A DNA stretch of 55,061 bases from an uncultured Clostridia bacterium (GCA_944359365.1 CALVST010000008.1:1-55061); one strand, 5' to 3'; counted from the stretch's first letter, positions 17,454-25,463 are shown. Program-made: numbers and translations. Notes: generated from the letters alone by a model not told the origin.

Positions 17454-18611
17454 ATGCCTCAAATTCTTAAACTCAACGAAATCAGCCCCGTTGCGGACAA
17501 GGAATTCCCCGCGGGCTACACCTTTACGAAGGAAGCGAAGAACCCCGACGGGATCATGCTTCGCAGCTTCAATATGCACGAATACCCCTTAAACGACGAG
17601 CTTCTCGCCGTGGCGCGCGCGGGCGCGGGCACAAACAATATCCCCATCCCCGCCTGCACCGAAAAGGGCATCGTGGTATTCAACACCCCCGGCGCGAACG
17701 CGAACGCCGTGAAAGAGCTCGTCATTTGCGAACTTTTGCTCGGCGGCAGAAAGATCACCGACGCGATCGATTGGGTAAAGACGCTCAAAGGCACCGAGGG
17801 CATCGGCAAAGCCGTGGAAAAAGGCAAGTCGAAATTCGTCGGCCATGAGATCTCCGGCAAAACGCTCGGCGTGATCGGTTTGGGCGCGATCGGCGTGATG
17901 GTCGCAAACACCGCGGTCGACCTCGGCATGAACGTCGTCGGGTACGATCCTTACCTCTCCGTTGCGGGCGCTCTGCACCTCGACAACAGAGTCAGGACAG
18001 CCGACCTCGACACGCTCATCAAATCTTCCGATTTCATCACCGTACACGTTCCCCTCACCCCCGACACCGAGAAGATGTTCAATGCGGACACCTTCGCCAA
18101 GATGAAGGACGGCGCTGTGCTCATCAACAATTCCCGCGGCGAGCTCGTGGATACGGGCGCCGTACTTGCGGCGGTAGAAAGCGGCAAGTTGGAGCGCTAC
18201 ATCACCGACTTCCCCTCCGATGAACTTATCGGCGTACCCAACATCATCTGCGTGCCCCACCTCGGCGCAAGCACGCCCGAAGCGGAAGACAACTGCGCTC
18301 AGATGGCAGCAAAGGAACTCGTCGATTACATCGAAAACGGAAACATCACGCACAGCGTGAACTTCCCCGACGTGAGCGCGCCCCGTTCGACCTCTTCGAG
18401 GATCGCGGTGATGCACAACAACGTGGAAGGCGTCATTTCGAAAGTGACTTCCGCCATTTCCGCAAGCGGCATCAACATTGCGAACATCATCGACAAATCC
18501 AAAAAGGATAAAGCGTACATGCTCGTAGACCTCGACGCGAAGATCTCCGACAAGACGGTCAAAGAGATCGAAAGTTTTGATTTCGTCATCCGCGTCAGAG
18601 TATTTCAGTAA
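17454..18611 (+). CDS. serA: D-3-phosphoglycerate dehydrogenase with C-terminal ACT domain
   Basis: NAD-dependent oxidation of 3-phosphoglycerate, the first step of serine synthesis. 385 residues: split catalytic domain around a Rossmann fold (LGVIGLGAIGVMVANTA), catalytic arginine in NNSRGELVD, and His in PHLGASTPEAEDNC. The last ~70 residues (RIAVMHNNVEGVISKVTSAI) form an ACT domain, expected to sense serine. This is the short form without the extra intervening domain of type I enzymes. The start has AAGGAGAAAGACC. Ends before a strong terminator. Confidence 0.96.
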   Translation: MPQILKLNEISPVADKEFPAGYTFTKEAKNPDGIMLRSFNMHEYPLNDELLAVARAGAGTNNIPIPACTEKGIVVFNTPGANANAVKELVICELLLGGRKITDAIDWVKTLKGTEGIGKAVEKGKSKFVGHEISGKTLGVIGLGAIGVMVANTAVDLGMNVVGYDPYLSVAGALHLDNRVRTADLDTLIKSSDFITVHVPLTPDTEKMFNADTFAKMKDGAVLINNSRGELVDTGAVLAAVESGKLERYITDFPSDELIGVPNIICVPHLGASTPEAEDNCAQMAAKELVDYIENGNITHSVNFPDVSAPRSTSSRIAVMHNNVEGVISKVTSAISASGINIANIIDKSKKDKAYMLVDLDAKISDKTVKEIESFDFVIRVRVFQ

Positions 18612-18630
18612 ACAGAAATTTTGCTAAACT

Positions 18631-18664
18631 GCGCCCCGCGCAATATGCGCGGGGCGCCCTTTTA
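18631..18664 (+). terminator. serC-serA terminator
   Basis: GCGCCCCGCGC / GCGCGGGGCGC stem followed by CCTTTTAT. Confidence 0.88.
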
Positions 18665-18680
18665 TGTTCTTTATAACAGC

Positions 18681-18709
18681 AAAAAAAGGCGGACCGCAGT
18701 CCGCCTTTT
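18681..18709 (-). terminator. Terminator of the 343-aa lipoprotein gene
   Basis: AAAAGGCGGAC / GTCCGCC stem followed by TTTTTTT on the minus strand. Confidence 0.88.
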
Positions 18710-18730
18710 CACTTTATGTATCGCCGTTGT

Positions 18731-19762
18731 TCAGTTTACGGGCGACGGCAGCGAAGGTACTTCCGTCTGCTCTATATAGGAAGCTAAATCGTCGGGAACT
18801 TCCACTTCGCCGCTGTATGCCTTCACATACATACCGCCGGAAAAATCGATGTCGTAACTGCCGACGCCGAGACCGCTCAGATCCAGACTCATGTCGATGT
18901 CGATATCCGCACTGATCTGAGAGAACACTCCCTCCGCGGTCATGGCAAAATACAGGTCGCATTTGAACGCAGAGAATTCGATCAACTCAGAAATGCCTTG
19001 CAATTCCGCACTCAATGCCGCCAAGATCATGTCGACCGTGTTTTCCGATACGCTCAGCTTGACTTTCAGCCCGTCGGCGTCGTCTATGTACACTTTACAG
19101 CCCATCTCTTTCAGCCCTGCGATTATTTCCGCAATATCGGCGCTCACTGCGGTATCCGTCTGCTGATCACTGTCGCTTTCGGAACCCGTATCGGCTGCAG
19201 CCGACATGGTGGGCTCCGTTGTATCCGGCAAAACAGCACCGGGCGTGCCTACGGAATCGGCGGCATCCAAAAGGGTGTCCCAGGAAATTTTGAATTTAGC
19301 ATTTTCCTCGACCGAACTCATATCGAAGTACATATAATCGACGTCGTTATACAGCCCGATATCGTAGTCGATATTCGTCTGATTTGTATCATTGCCGGAC
19401 AAAGACAAATTGCCCGCGCCCTTCATGCCCTCATCATCGAGTGCGAGTTGATACCCCGCGCCGAGGTCGATATTCACGGTTTCCGTGCTCTCTGCGCCTG
19501 TTACCGTCATGCCGAAATTGAAGTCCATCCGAGCTTCAAAACCGAAAGACCAATCCTGCGAATCGGTATCCCCGAGTATCGTCCCGCCGCTGATCGCGGA
19601 TTGCATTTGCGTCAACGCCTCGGCAAGTTCCTCGTCCGTCGCTTCAGCGTCGAAATTCCCGTCCATCTTGCCGATGTTCCCGTTGTCGTCGCTGCAAGAC
19701 GCGAACAGCGCGAGAGAACAAAGCATCGTTGCGCTCATAAGCACTGCTACAAATTTTTTCAT
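18731..19762 (-). CDS. Acidic lipoprotein, unknown function (343 aa)
   Basis: MKKFVAVLMSATMLCSLALFASC is a lipoprotein signal with a lipobox ending at Cys23, so the protein should be anchored on the outer face of the membrane. The mature part is acidic, with alternating beta-rich stretches and a Ser/Asp/Thr-rich insert (near residues 175-205), and ends in IEQTEVPSLPSPVN. The fold is reminiscent of LolA/LppX-like lipid-binding lipoproteins, but no motif proves it. The ATG at 19762 has GGAGGA upstream; six earlier in-frame codons are rejected. Single gene with an exact consensus promoter. Confidence 0.82.
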   Translation of the reverse strand: MKKFVAVLMSATMLCSLALFASCSDDNGNIGKMDGNFDAEATDEELAEALTQMQSAISGGTILGDTDSQDWSFGFEARMDFNFGMTVTGAESTETVNIDLGAGYQLALDDEGMKGAGNLSLSGNDTNQTNIDYDIGLYNDVDYMYFDMSSVEENAKFKISWDTLLDAADSVGTPGAVLPDTTEPTMSAAADTGSESDSDQQTDTAVSADIAEIIAGLKEMGCKVYIDDADGLKVKLSVSENTVDMILAALSAELQGISELIEFSAFKCDLYFAMTAEGVFSQISADIDIDMSLDLSGLGVGSYDIDFSGGMYVKAYSGEVEVPDDLASYIEQTEVPSLPSPVN

Positions 19763-19812
19763 CTCTCTTCCTCCTTCCATTTTAGGCAGGTGAACGTTCC
19801 CCTGCCAACTTT

Positions 19813-19841
19813 ATTATATGAGAAAAAACAAATTTTGTCAA
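19813..19841 (-). promoter_or_regulatory. Promoter of the 343-aa lipoprotein gene
   Basis: TTGACA (19836-19841), 17-bp spacer, TATAAT (19813-19818). Confidence 0.92.
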
Positions 19842-19919
19842 GTGTTTTACATGAAATAATCAAAACCGACGTTATTTTTTCCGAAAAAACGGCATTTTAA
19901 TTTCAATTCGCAATTTTAT

Positions 19920-19957
19920 AAAAAGAAAGACACCGCAAATTTTGCGGTGTCTTTCTT
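19920..19957 (-). terminator. Stranded original terminator of tRNA-Leu
   Basis: An 18-bp near-perfect stem, AAAGAAAGACACCGCAAA with its complement, followed on the minus strand by TTTTTAT. It directly abuts the left att copy of the tRNA 3' end, so before integration it ended the tRNA-Leu transcript now 20 kb away. Confidence 0.85.
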
Positions 19958-19980
19958 TGGTGTGAAGAATGGGACTTGAA
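19958..19980. repeat. Left attachment site (copy of tRNA-Leu 3' end)
   Basis: 23 bp identical to 39977-39999, running from the encoded CCA (TGG on the plus strand) through the T-loop strand (GGGACTTGAA). Outside it the sequence diverges after one base. It marks the left border of the element. Confidence 0.92.
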
Positions 19981-20070
19981 TCCGACAAATTTCAAAATAA
20001 AACACCAAATATTGTAGATATATAAAACAATATATCTATATATTGTATATTTGCAACAACTGTTCCAAAA

Positions 20071-20081
20071 CTACCCCAAAA
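20071..20081 (+). repeat. Candidate integrase arm repeat, left
   Basis: CTACCCCAAAA, 91 bp inside the left att repeat; the same 11 bases occur at the other end at 39840-39850. Confidence 0.6.
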
Positions 20082-20133
20082 TTCCGATTCTAACCTCTCG
20101 TGAAAAACGGGAGGTTTTCCTATATTTTAGTGA

Positions 20134-20154
20134 TTTCCACTCGAATGGAAAAAA
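20134..20154. repeat. Element palindrome, copy 1
   Basis: TTTCCACTCGAATGGAAA core with flanking As; near-perfect palindrome (TTTTCCAYTCGARTGGAAAA). Other copies at 23122-23142 and 35872-35893; none found outside the element. Confidence 0.85.
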
Positions 20155-20281
20155 GGGCGCACTATTCCATTGTCGGCCGAGGCAACTGTTTCAGACAGGC
20201 TCGATCATGTCGCCGAGCGCTTCTGCTTGCAACCTTACCAGCCTTCCTATTGCTCCCGACCGCACCGATTGCCCAAGCCGC

Positions 20282-20309
20282 CGACAGATGGATAGACGGG
20301 GATGCCCCG
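20282..20309 (-). repeat. Hairpin plus GTCTATCCATCTGTCG motif, copy A
   Basis: On the minus strand a CGGGGCATCCCCG hairpin is followed directly by GTCTATCCATCTGTCG. The 16-base tail is identical to copy C at 37650-37665; the hairpin stem sequence differs. Confidence 0.8.
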
Positions 20310-20666
20310 TTCGGCATTTGTCATCCTTCTCTCTCGCGCCATTTTTGGCGCGGGGCTCCCTGTAATAGAAAACAAAAAAATAAATTTTGGCATCGCCCGG
20401 CGTGGATATTGCGCTCCCCTATCCCCGATAACCCGGACGATGCTGCGCCGTCTCAGCCACGACGTCGCCGCACCCACCTGCTATTTTTAACCGGAATAGC
20501 ACAAACCGTTTGATGCGCTTTTCTGCACGCGCCTTCCTTCGTGCAGGTTCGTCAATGTCATTTTTCACCTCGCTCGAACGGCAGACAACACCACTGTTTT
20601 TTAGCGGAACAGCAAAGGCCAGGACGAAAACCGCATAAATATAACGTTGTAGGCATTATTCGAAAA

Positions 20667-20924
20667 TCATCCCGAAGGTTCGGGAAGTTCGGAGAATATC
20701 TCTTCCGCGATCGAAAGTTTCCCGCCGATTACATGGACGAGCCCCGCCGAGATCAATTTGTCAACGTTGTATTTTACGGTATTGCGTGAAAGCCCCAATT
20801 CTTCCGCAAATTCTCTGTAATCTATTCTTTTGCTGTCCGTTCCGAGGCGTTCCGCAAGCATAACTAAAATATTGATCTCCGCAACATGCAATTTCGCGAT
20901 TGCATCCATTCGGATCGCTCTCAT
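20667..20924 (-). CDS. Winged-helix DNA-binding protein (85 aa)
   Basis: A short helix-turn-helix protein: LHVAEINILVMLAERL, then DYREFAEELGLSRNTVKYNVDKLISAGLVHVIGGKLSI, a wHTH with recognition helix SRNTVKYNVDKL and a beta wing. Probably a transcriptional regulator or replication accessory of the element. The ATG at 20924 has AGGAGG ten bases upstream; 23 earlier in-frame codons are dropped. It is the last gene of the minus-strand operon, separated from the preceding gene by two strong hairpins (20968-21020) and the long inverted repeat, so it may have separate expression. Confidence 0.75.
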   Translation of the reverse strand: MRAIRMDAIAKLHVAEINILVMLAERLGTDSKRIDYREFAEELGLSRNTVKYNVDKLISAGLVHVIGGKLSIAEEIFSELPEPSG

Positions 20925-20965
20925 GCTCTCTCGGCCTCCTCGAAAAACTCTTGAAAATTTTGAGC

Positions 20966-21020
20966 AAAACCGCCGAAAAATACGGCGGTTCAAAAATTTG
21001 CGACAAGCGCAAATTTTTGA
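20966..21020 (-). terminator. Tandem hairpins upstream of the wHTH gene
   Basis: CAAAAATTTGCG / CGCAAATTTTTG (20992-21020) followed on the minus strand by AACCGCCG / CGGCGGTT (20968-20990) and TTTTG. This could be a terminator or leader attenuator between the long operon and the wHTH gene. Confidence 0.55.
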
Positions 21021-21084
21021 AAATAATTCGGTCGTACTTCAATATTTGTAGTCCGACACACATATTGATACATAGTTATCAATA

Positions 21085-21222
21085 ATCCATCTTCCGCTAT
21101 TCCCGCAGGAAACGGAACGCCCGCACGGCTATCTATAAGCCGCGCACGCGCGTCTTATTTTTACGATAGCCGTGCGTTCGTCCCGTTTTATTCCCTGCAG
21201 GAATATGCTATTAAAGATGGAT
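21085..21222. repeat. 138-bp imperfect inverted repeat
   Basis: Arms pair along most of their length: ATCCATCTT with AAGATGGAT at the ends, TATTCCCGCAGG with CCTGCAGGAATA (one mismatch), and a perfect 11-bp GCACGGCTATC with GATAGCCGTGC near the centre; the loop itself contains ATAAG/CTTAT. It lies between the 146-aa and wHTH genes. Could be a single-strand origin, packaging-type hairpin, transfer origin, or a MITE. Confidence 0.85.
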
Positions 21223-21239
21223 AGACGCCGCCCGCGGCG
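21215..21239 (-). repeat. Hairpin plus GTCTATCCATCT motif, copy B
   Basis: On the minus strand CGCCGCGGGCGGCG (6-bp stem) is followed by GTCTATCCATCT, the 12-base core shared with copies A and C. It overlaps the right end of the long inverted repeat. Confidence 0.75.
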
Positions 21240-21242
21240 GGT

Positions 21243-21683
21243 TTACCTCTTCGGGCTGTTCTTGTCGCCCACAAACTTATGCGTCACCTTCCGTTTTGTC
21301 TGCGTGACGGACAAAATTTCGCCCGTTTTGCGCCTTTTTTCGTTTGCGTAGGCGATCGCCTCGCCCTGCGTGGCAAAAGTTTTGCCCGTTTTGGTATCCC
21401 AAACGGTATATGTTTTATTTGCCTGCGGAGTCGTCCTTTTCGGCGTTGCGGATTGCATACGCCGTTGCCTTGCCCTGAAAGAATCTTCCGCATTTACCGC
21501 TTTTATCGCATCTTCCCGCGATACGCCGAGCGCGGTTATCCGCCTGATTCTTTCTTCCTTTGTTCCCGAAGCGGGTTTTGCCGCTCGCGCATACACATCT
21601 TTTACATCAAAAGACGGCTTTTGCACCGTTCTTTTGCTTGCCGACCGCGTTTTAGACGGCGTTTTTGCCTGTTTTTTGTTCAT
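21243..21683 (-). CDS. Basic hypothetical protein of the element (146 aa)
   Basis: No recognised family. Very rich in Lys/Arg/Thr/Ser with no membrane segment; N-terminal half is disordered-looking (TPSKTRSASKRTVQKPS), a helical stretch follows (GTKEERIRRITALGVSREDAIKAVNAED), and the C-terminus has a compact beta-like unit TYTVWDTKTGKTFATQGEAIAYANEKR. Probably binds nucleic acid, from charge alone. AAGGAGAAGGAAAAA precedes the ATG. It follows the 382-aa gene by 23 bp. Confidence 0.75.
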   Translation of the reverse strand: MNKKQAKTPSKTRSASKRTVQKPSFDVKDVYARAAKPASGTKEERIRRITALGVSREDAIKAVNAEDSFRARQRRMQSATPKRTTPQANKTYTVWDTKTGKTFATQGEAIAYANEKRRKTGEILSVTQTKRKVTHKFVGDKNSPKR

Positions 21684-21706
21684 TTTTTCCTTCTCCTTAT
21701 GTATTT

Positions 21707-22855
21707 TTACAAGTATTTCTTGTAATTTTCTTCGATCCCTTTGACGAATTTCGCGTCATACTTATCTACGGGAACGCTCCAAGCGCCTTCCAAAGAGTTC
21801 CAATGCCACCCGCGTCGCTTCATGGCATAGACCATCTGCGGTTTCGGCTTTATCGTAAACTTGATAAATACCCGCTCTCCGCTCTGTATCCGCTTCTGAT
21901 AAGCATTGTAACTGTCGCTCTCATAGAGTTTCTTCGGCGGTTTTACGCCCGTGTATTTGCCGTCTTTCACCATTTGATACAGTTTTGCCGCGCTCGTGTT
22001 CTTCCTGAATCGGTAGTCTTTATCGTACTTTTCGTATAACTCGGCATACCGTTTGGGATCGTATTGCGCGATCGGCATGAGCCAATACCCGACCATTGCC
22101 GCGTCGGGGTGCGCCACCCCGCGCATCATGTTGTTAAAATGCTCTTCTTCGCGCCGTGCCTTTTCTTTGCGGTCGTCTTTATATTGTATCTTGCTGTTTT
22201 TGACGTTCTCACGGATACCGTCAAACCATTGCACAAAATCGGCGCTCGCTTTCATTCTTCTGTCGGCCAGCGCGTTCATTTTTTGCGCGGGATAGCGCGC
22301 CGGGCCTGCTACCGTCCACGGAACGTACCGCGCGTCCATGGAAAGTTGTTCCTCGAATCGCTTGTGCAGATCCGCGATGAGTTTTTCCTTTTTGCTGACG
22401 GGAATATCCCAACCGTTGATCTCGGCGGCATAGGCTTCGTAACTCTTGACCGTGTTATCCCCTCTGTTAAAATGGCTGTTATTATTCGCCGCGTTGACGT
22501 TGCTTGCCGACAGCGCGGGAACGACGGCAATTTCCCGCGTTTTCTTTGCCTTCGGGGAAGTACGCGCCGACGCGGTTTTTACCTTTTTGACCGGCTTTGC
22601 TTTGGCTCTTTTCTCTTCCTTTTCCCTGCGCCGCGCGGCGGATTCCGCTTTGCGCAGTTCGTTCACGGCATTCCACGCGTCGCGCGGGCGCATGCCGCCC
22701 GTTTCGATCCCTGCCTTTGTCAATAATCCGTAAGGGCGGCGAAGGCGGGTTATCGCCTCGTCGATCGCTCGGCTGTCGATCGTTATGATCCGCTTGCTCG
22801 AAGGCGCTTGCGCGTCCTTTTCTTCCTCGGTGAGATCCGTCGTCCGTTTGCTCAT
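21707..22855 (-). CDS. Hypothetical basic protein of the element (382 aa)
   Basis: No confident family. N-terminal basic linker region (about 60-120, KAKPVKKVKTASARTSPKAK), central helical region with PWTVAGPARYPAQKMNALADRRMKASADFVQWF, and a C-terminal GWHWNSLEGAWSVPV unit. The last resembles the 'GFRW...AW' end found in large polyvalent phage/plasmid proteins that handle DNA, and the central VAGPARY motif also occurs in mobile-element polyproteins as far as I recall. No membrane segment. GAGGTGAAC before the ATG. Sits four bases after the 83-aa gene in the same operon. Confidence 0.7.
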   Translation of the reverse strand: MSKRTTDLTEEEKDAQAPSSKRIITIDSRAIDEAITRLRRPYGLLTKAGIETGGMRPRDAWNAVNELRKAESAARRREKEEKRAKAKPVKKVKTASARTSPKAKKTREIAVVPALSASNVNAANNNSHFNRGDNTVKSYEAYAAEINGWDIPVSKKEKLIADLHKRFEEQLSMDARYVPWTVAGPARYPAQKMNALADRRMKASADFVQWFDGIRENVKNSKIQYKDDRKEKARREEEHFNNMMRGVAHPDAAMVGYWLMPIAQYDPKRYAELYEKYDKDYRFRKNTSAAKLYQMVKDGKYTGVKPPKKLYESDSYNAYQKRIQSGERVFIKFTIKPKPQMVYAMKRRGWHWNSLEGAWSVPVDKYDAKFVKGIEENYKKYL

Positions 22856-22859
22856 GAGT

Positions 22860-23111
22860 TCACCTCTCGATATATTTACCCGCCTTCGGCGGATATTTGG
22901 CTATTGCGTTGCTTTTGCCGGGCGTTGCCGCCGCGTCCCTTTCCGCGTAGTATTCTACTTGAATGTACAGACGGAAAAGTTTGTTGCTGCCTCTGTTCGG
23001 GTACAGCCTCGATACGGAAACATACCGCACATTGTCCTGCTTTTCCAAAGCCGCATAATATTCCGCTGCCGCGTTGCATTCTTCTACCGTTCCCGTGATT
23101 CTGATATCCAT
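22860..23111 (-). CDS. Small hypothetical protein (83 aa)
   Basis: Begins MDIRITGTVEECNAAAEYYA and then has alternating beta strands (NVRYVSVSRLYPNRGSNKLFRLYIQVEY), a compact alpha/beta fold like small phage proteins; I cannot name the family. The ATG has AAAGGAGCGG upstream, and the element palindrome (23122-23142) abuts this ribosome binding site, so it may be the first gene of a sub-operon under control of whatever binds the palindrome. Confidence 0.75.
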   Translation of the reverse strand: MDIRITGTVEECNAAAEYYAALEKQDNVRYVSVSRLYPNRGSNKLFRLYIQVEYYAERDAAATPGKSNAIAKYPPKAGKYIER

Positions 23112-23121
23112 TATCCGCTCC

Positions 23122-23142
23122 TTTTTCCACTCGAATGGAAAA
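23122..23142. repeat. Element palindrome, copy 2
   Basis: TTTTTCCACTCGAATGGAAAA core, immediately upstream of the ribosome binding site of the 83-aa gene and 100 bp after the ATPase gene end. Confidence 0.88.
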
Positions 23143-23242
23143 TTTACTGTTCCGGTTTAAAAACCGACGTTTTCTGTCAGACAGAGTACTTTTTACCCCG
23201 CCTGAAAATTGAATTTTCAATTTATACTCTGTCTCAAATCGT

Positions 23243-24616
23243 TTAAACGGGTTTTTTTGTTTCGCTTTTTTGCCTGTCGTCGCGCACCACCGACACGTTG
23301 CGCAGATCGTCCTTCGGAAGGAGCGTCAGCCTGTCCCAACCTTCGAGATCGAGCGGAAGATCCTTCGCTTTATAGGTGAACCTGTAAGCCCTGTCGTCGT
23401 AATCGTATATGAGCCGCGCGGGAAGGAAGATCTTTCCGCCCGTGCCTTTCAGTTCCCCGTCCTCGTGCTCGATGTTGCCCATATTTTTATATGTGATCTG
23501 ACGGTAGCCTATCGTCCGCGCGATCTTGCCGAGATAATAGACGAACGCGTTATAACGCAAGCGGCATAGGCCGTTTTCTTCGCCCTCGATCATCTTCCGC
23601 TTCATGCGTTCGAACAAGCGCAGGAGAAAATCGGGACGGAACACCCACTTCTGCCCTTTACAATAGATCGTGTTGTCGAGACATTTGCGGATATATTTTC
23701 CCGCGCCGTCGTCGCCCTGTTCCGTCATGACGATCATAAAATCGCCGTAGTGCCTGATGTAGCGGTAAAAGTCTGCAACATTGTCCGCCACGTTGGAAGA
23801 GGTGTTCGCGCCCTTCGTGCTGCCCGCCTCGTCGTCGAAAATCACGCAGTATTCGGGGATTCGTTGCATCTGCGTGAAAAACTTGTTGTTTGCCTTGTAT
23901 GTATATCTGCCGCCGACGCGCATTCCGAACGTCGTGGCAAGGCAGGGAACATACCATCGTTCCCGCGCTTTGAAGAACAGATATGCGTCCTTGATCGCGC
24001 GGAATTTTTCGAGCTCTTCCGTCATGCCGAGACGGATCCAATTCATCACCTGCCGTTTCTGCGTATGGTAATCGTATTTCAGATCTTCCCACCGCCGCGC
24101 GGCAACGTGTACCGCCATATCGCCGCCGTATGAGGTCTTGCCCGCGCCCGGCGGCCCTGTGCAGCACACGGAATGCTGATTGACCATGTATCCGTTTGCC
24201 TGCGCAAAATACATACTTTGATAGTACTTCGCCGCGCAGCGCTTGACGATAAAGTAAACCGAGAATCCCGCCCCGACGAGTGCGGCGAGTTGCAATATGA
24301 GTTTTCCGATCTTCCATAGCAGCGCCCATTCCCACCGTATATCCTTGAATACGGAAACGTCGAAAAAACTGCACAGAACGCCGTACCATCCGTGGTAATA
24401 ATCTTTCGTGGCGAAGAATGCGATGAGATAGGCAAGCCCTATGCACGCGAAAAACCGAAGATACCTGCGCGTATTCTTGAAACTTTCGCGCGAAAGCCGC
24501 TCCAACCATGCGCAAAGGCGGGAAAAGCGGTCGCGGCGTCTGCATCCGCGCTCCAATTCCCTGCGGTAGTCCCTGTATTCTTTTGTCCCGATTATCCCTG
24601 TTACACTACTCTGCAT
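23243..24616 (-). CDS. Membrane-anchored Zot/pI-like P-loop ATPase
   Basis: 457 residues: basic N-terminus, two membrane segments (about 52-70 and 100-124), Walker A GPPGAGKT (154-161), Walker B YCVIFDDE (256-263), then FYRYIRHYGDFMIVMTEQGDD followed by KYIRKCLDNTIYC. The 'RHYG-(D/F)-hydrophobic-TEQ' then 'IR' pattern is what I know from Zot domains, the morphogenesis ATPase (gene I protein) that extrudes filamentous phage through the membrane. Here the anchor is N-terminal to the ATPase domain. The alternative is a conjugative coupling protein (VirD4/TcpA), which also has two N-terminal membrane helices. The ATG at 24616 lies four bases after the methyltransferase stop. Confidence 0.72.
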   Translation of the reverse strand: MQSSVTGIIGTKEYRDYRRELERGCRRRDRFSRLCAWLERLSRESFKNTRRYLRFFACIGLAYLIAFFATKDYYHGWYGVLCSFFDVSVFKDIRWEWALLWKIGKLILQLAALVGAGFSVYFIVKRCAAKYYQSMYFAQANGYMVNQHSVCCTGPPGAGKTSYGGDMAVHVAARRWEDLKYDYHTQKRQVMNWIRLGMTEELEKFRAIKDAYLFFKARERWYVPCLATTFGMRVGGRYTYKANNKFFTQMQRIPEYCVIFDDEAGSTKGANTSSNVADNVADFYRYIRHYGDFMIVMTEQGDDGAGKYIRKCLDNTIYCKGQKWVFRPDFLLRLFERMKRKMIEGEENGLCRLRYNAFVYYLGKIARTIGYRQITYKNMGNIEHEDGELKGTGGKIFLPARLIYDYDDRAYRFTYKAKDLPLDLEGWDRLTLLPKDDLRNVSVVRDDRQKSETKKPV

Positions 24617-24620
24617 TTTG

Positions 24621-25211
24621 TCAGATCCATTCAATATAAGTTCTGCCTTGGTATCCTTTCCGCCATATGTACCACGCATACGCCACGGCGGCAGAAGAAT
24701 ACGTTTCAAAATCTCCGCCGCGCGCGCAATTTATGCGCCGCGTAAACACGCACACTTTCTGCGGCGGGTACGGTTCGTATATGAGTTGCCGCCGCTTCTG
24801 CCCTTCCAAAAACGTCAGTTTCAGGAACATATACACGCCGCTGCCCGGCTCGGCAAGTTCCAACGCTTTCAACACAAATTCCGCGGCGTATTTATACGGC
24901 GGATTGGTCAGTATGTCGCAATGCGGCAGCGGAAGTTCCGTCTGTTTGAGAAAATCCTTTTGCTCACCGAACCCGCGCGCAATGAGATCGCTTGAATACA
25001 CCTTAAAACCGAGTTCCGTGAGCCGTTTCGACAAATGCCCTTCCCCGCACGCGCATTCCCATATCCGCGGCGCGGGGCGTTCTTTCGTGAGTAACAAATC
25101 GATTGCCTTCGGATCGGTCGCGTAATAATCGTTTTTCTCCCGTTCCTGCGGAGAATGATTGCTTGCGCCGATCGAACGGAATACCGATTCTCTGTTACCC
25201 GTCCAATCCAT
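24621..25211 (-). CDS. DNA N6-adenine methyltransferase, phage type
   Basis: 196-residue SAM-dependent methyltransferase with motif I IWECACGEGHLSKRL (50-64), a DPP(Y)-type motif DILTNPPYKYAAEFV (NPPY at 103-106), and a C-terminal block (MFLKLTFLEGQKRRQL, RINCARGGDF, AVAYAWYIWRKGYQG) common in phage-borne adenine methyltransferases. Without a restriction gene nearby it probably modifies element DNA for protection or regulation. AAGGAG lies 12 bases before the ATG. It immediately precedes the ATPase gene. Confidence 0.85.
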   Translation of the reverse strand: MDWTGNRESVFRSIGASNHSPQEREKNDYYATDPKAIDLLLTKERPAPRIWECACGEGHLSKRLTELGFKVYSSDLIARGFGEQKDFLKQTELPLPHCDILTNPPYKYAAEFVLKALELAEPGSGVYMFLKLTFLEGQKRRQLIYEPYPPQKVCVFTRRINCARGGDFETYSSAAVAYAWYIWRKGYQGRTYIEWI

Positions 25212-25260
25212 TATTTCGAGCGCTCCTTATAAAACCACTTGACTTTTTTGACATTAAATA

Positions 25261-25289
25261 TTGACTTTTTCGGTTCTTCGGTATATAAT
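25261..25289 (+). promoter_or_regulatory. Promoter of small RNA 1
   Basis: TTGACT (25261-25266), 17-bp spacer, TATAAT (25284-25289), followed by AATAGTA; it fires opposite to the surrounding genes. Confidence 0.8.
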
Positions 25290-25295
25290 AATAGT

Positions 25296-25432
25296 ACCTG
25301 AAAGGGTTTTCTCGGACTTGCAAGGGCGATCGCGGACGCGCTTTCGTATTTAAACCTTGCTCGTTTTGCAGTAGATTTCGGACGCATAATCGTAGTAGCC
25401 GCGGGCGGAGCGATCTGTCCGCGCTTTTTTAT
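25296..25432 (+). ncRNA. Candidate small RNA 1 (about 137 nt)
   Basis: A near-consensus promoter at 25261 and a GC hairpin (GCGGA/TCCGC at 25405-25422, extendable) followed by TTTTTT (25425-25430) define a plus-strand transcript with no ORF of note. Internal pairing such as CAAGG / CCTTG is possible. It lies between two minus-strand genes. I do not recognise an RNA family. Confidence 0.65.
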
Positions 25433-25463
25433 TTCCTGCCGCGTCCCTTCCGAATAAAATTGC

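Larger units (their letters stand above)
19981..20666. other. Noncoding left end of the element
   Basis: About 690 bp without a convincing gene. It holds an AT-rich inverted repeat (20027-20046), the CTACCCCAAAA integrase-type repeat (20071-20081), one copy of the palindrome TTTCCACTCGAATGGAAA, one copy of the 16-bp AGATGGATAGAC motif with hairpin, a GCGCCA-type hairpin (near 20335-20352), and two similar hairpins at 20479-20501 and 20594-20612. A plus-strand reading frame from 20100 to 20513 is not accepted as a gene. Confidence 0.7.

Noticed and set aside
20100-20513. 137-codon plus-strand ORF with a hydrophobic, signal-peptide-like stretch
   Set aside because: No ribosome binding site, odd composition, and it spans several noncoding hairpins and repeats; the region is better read as noncoding.
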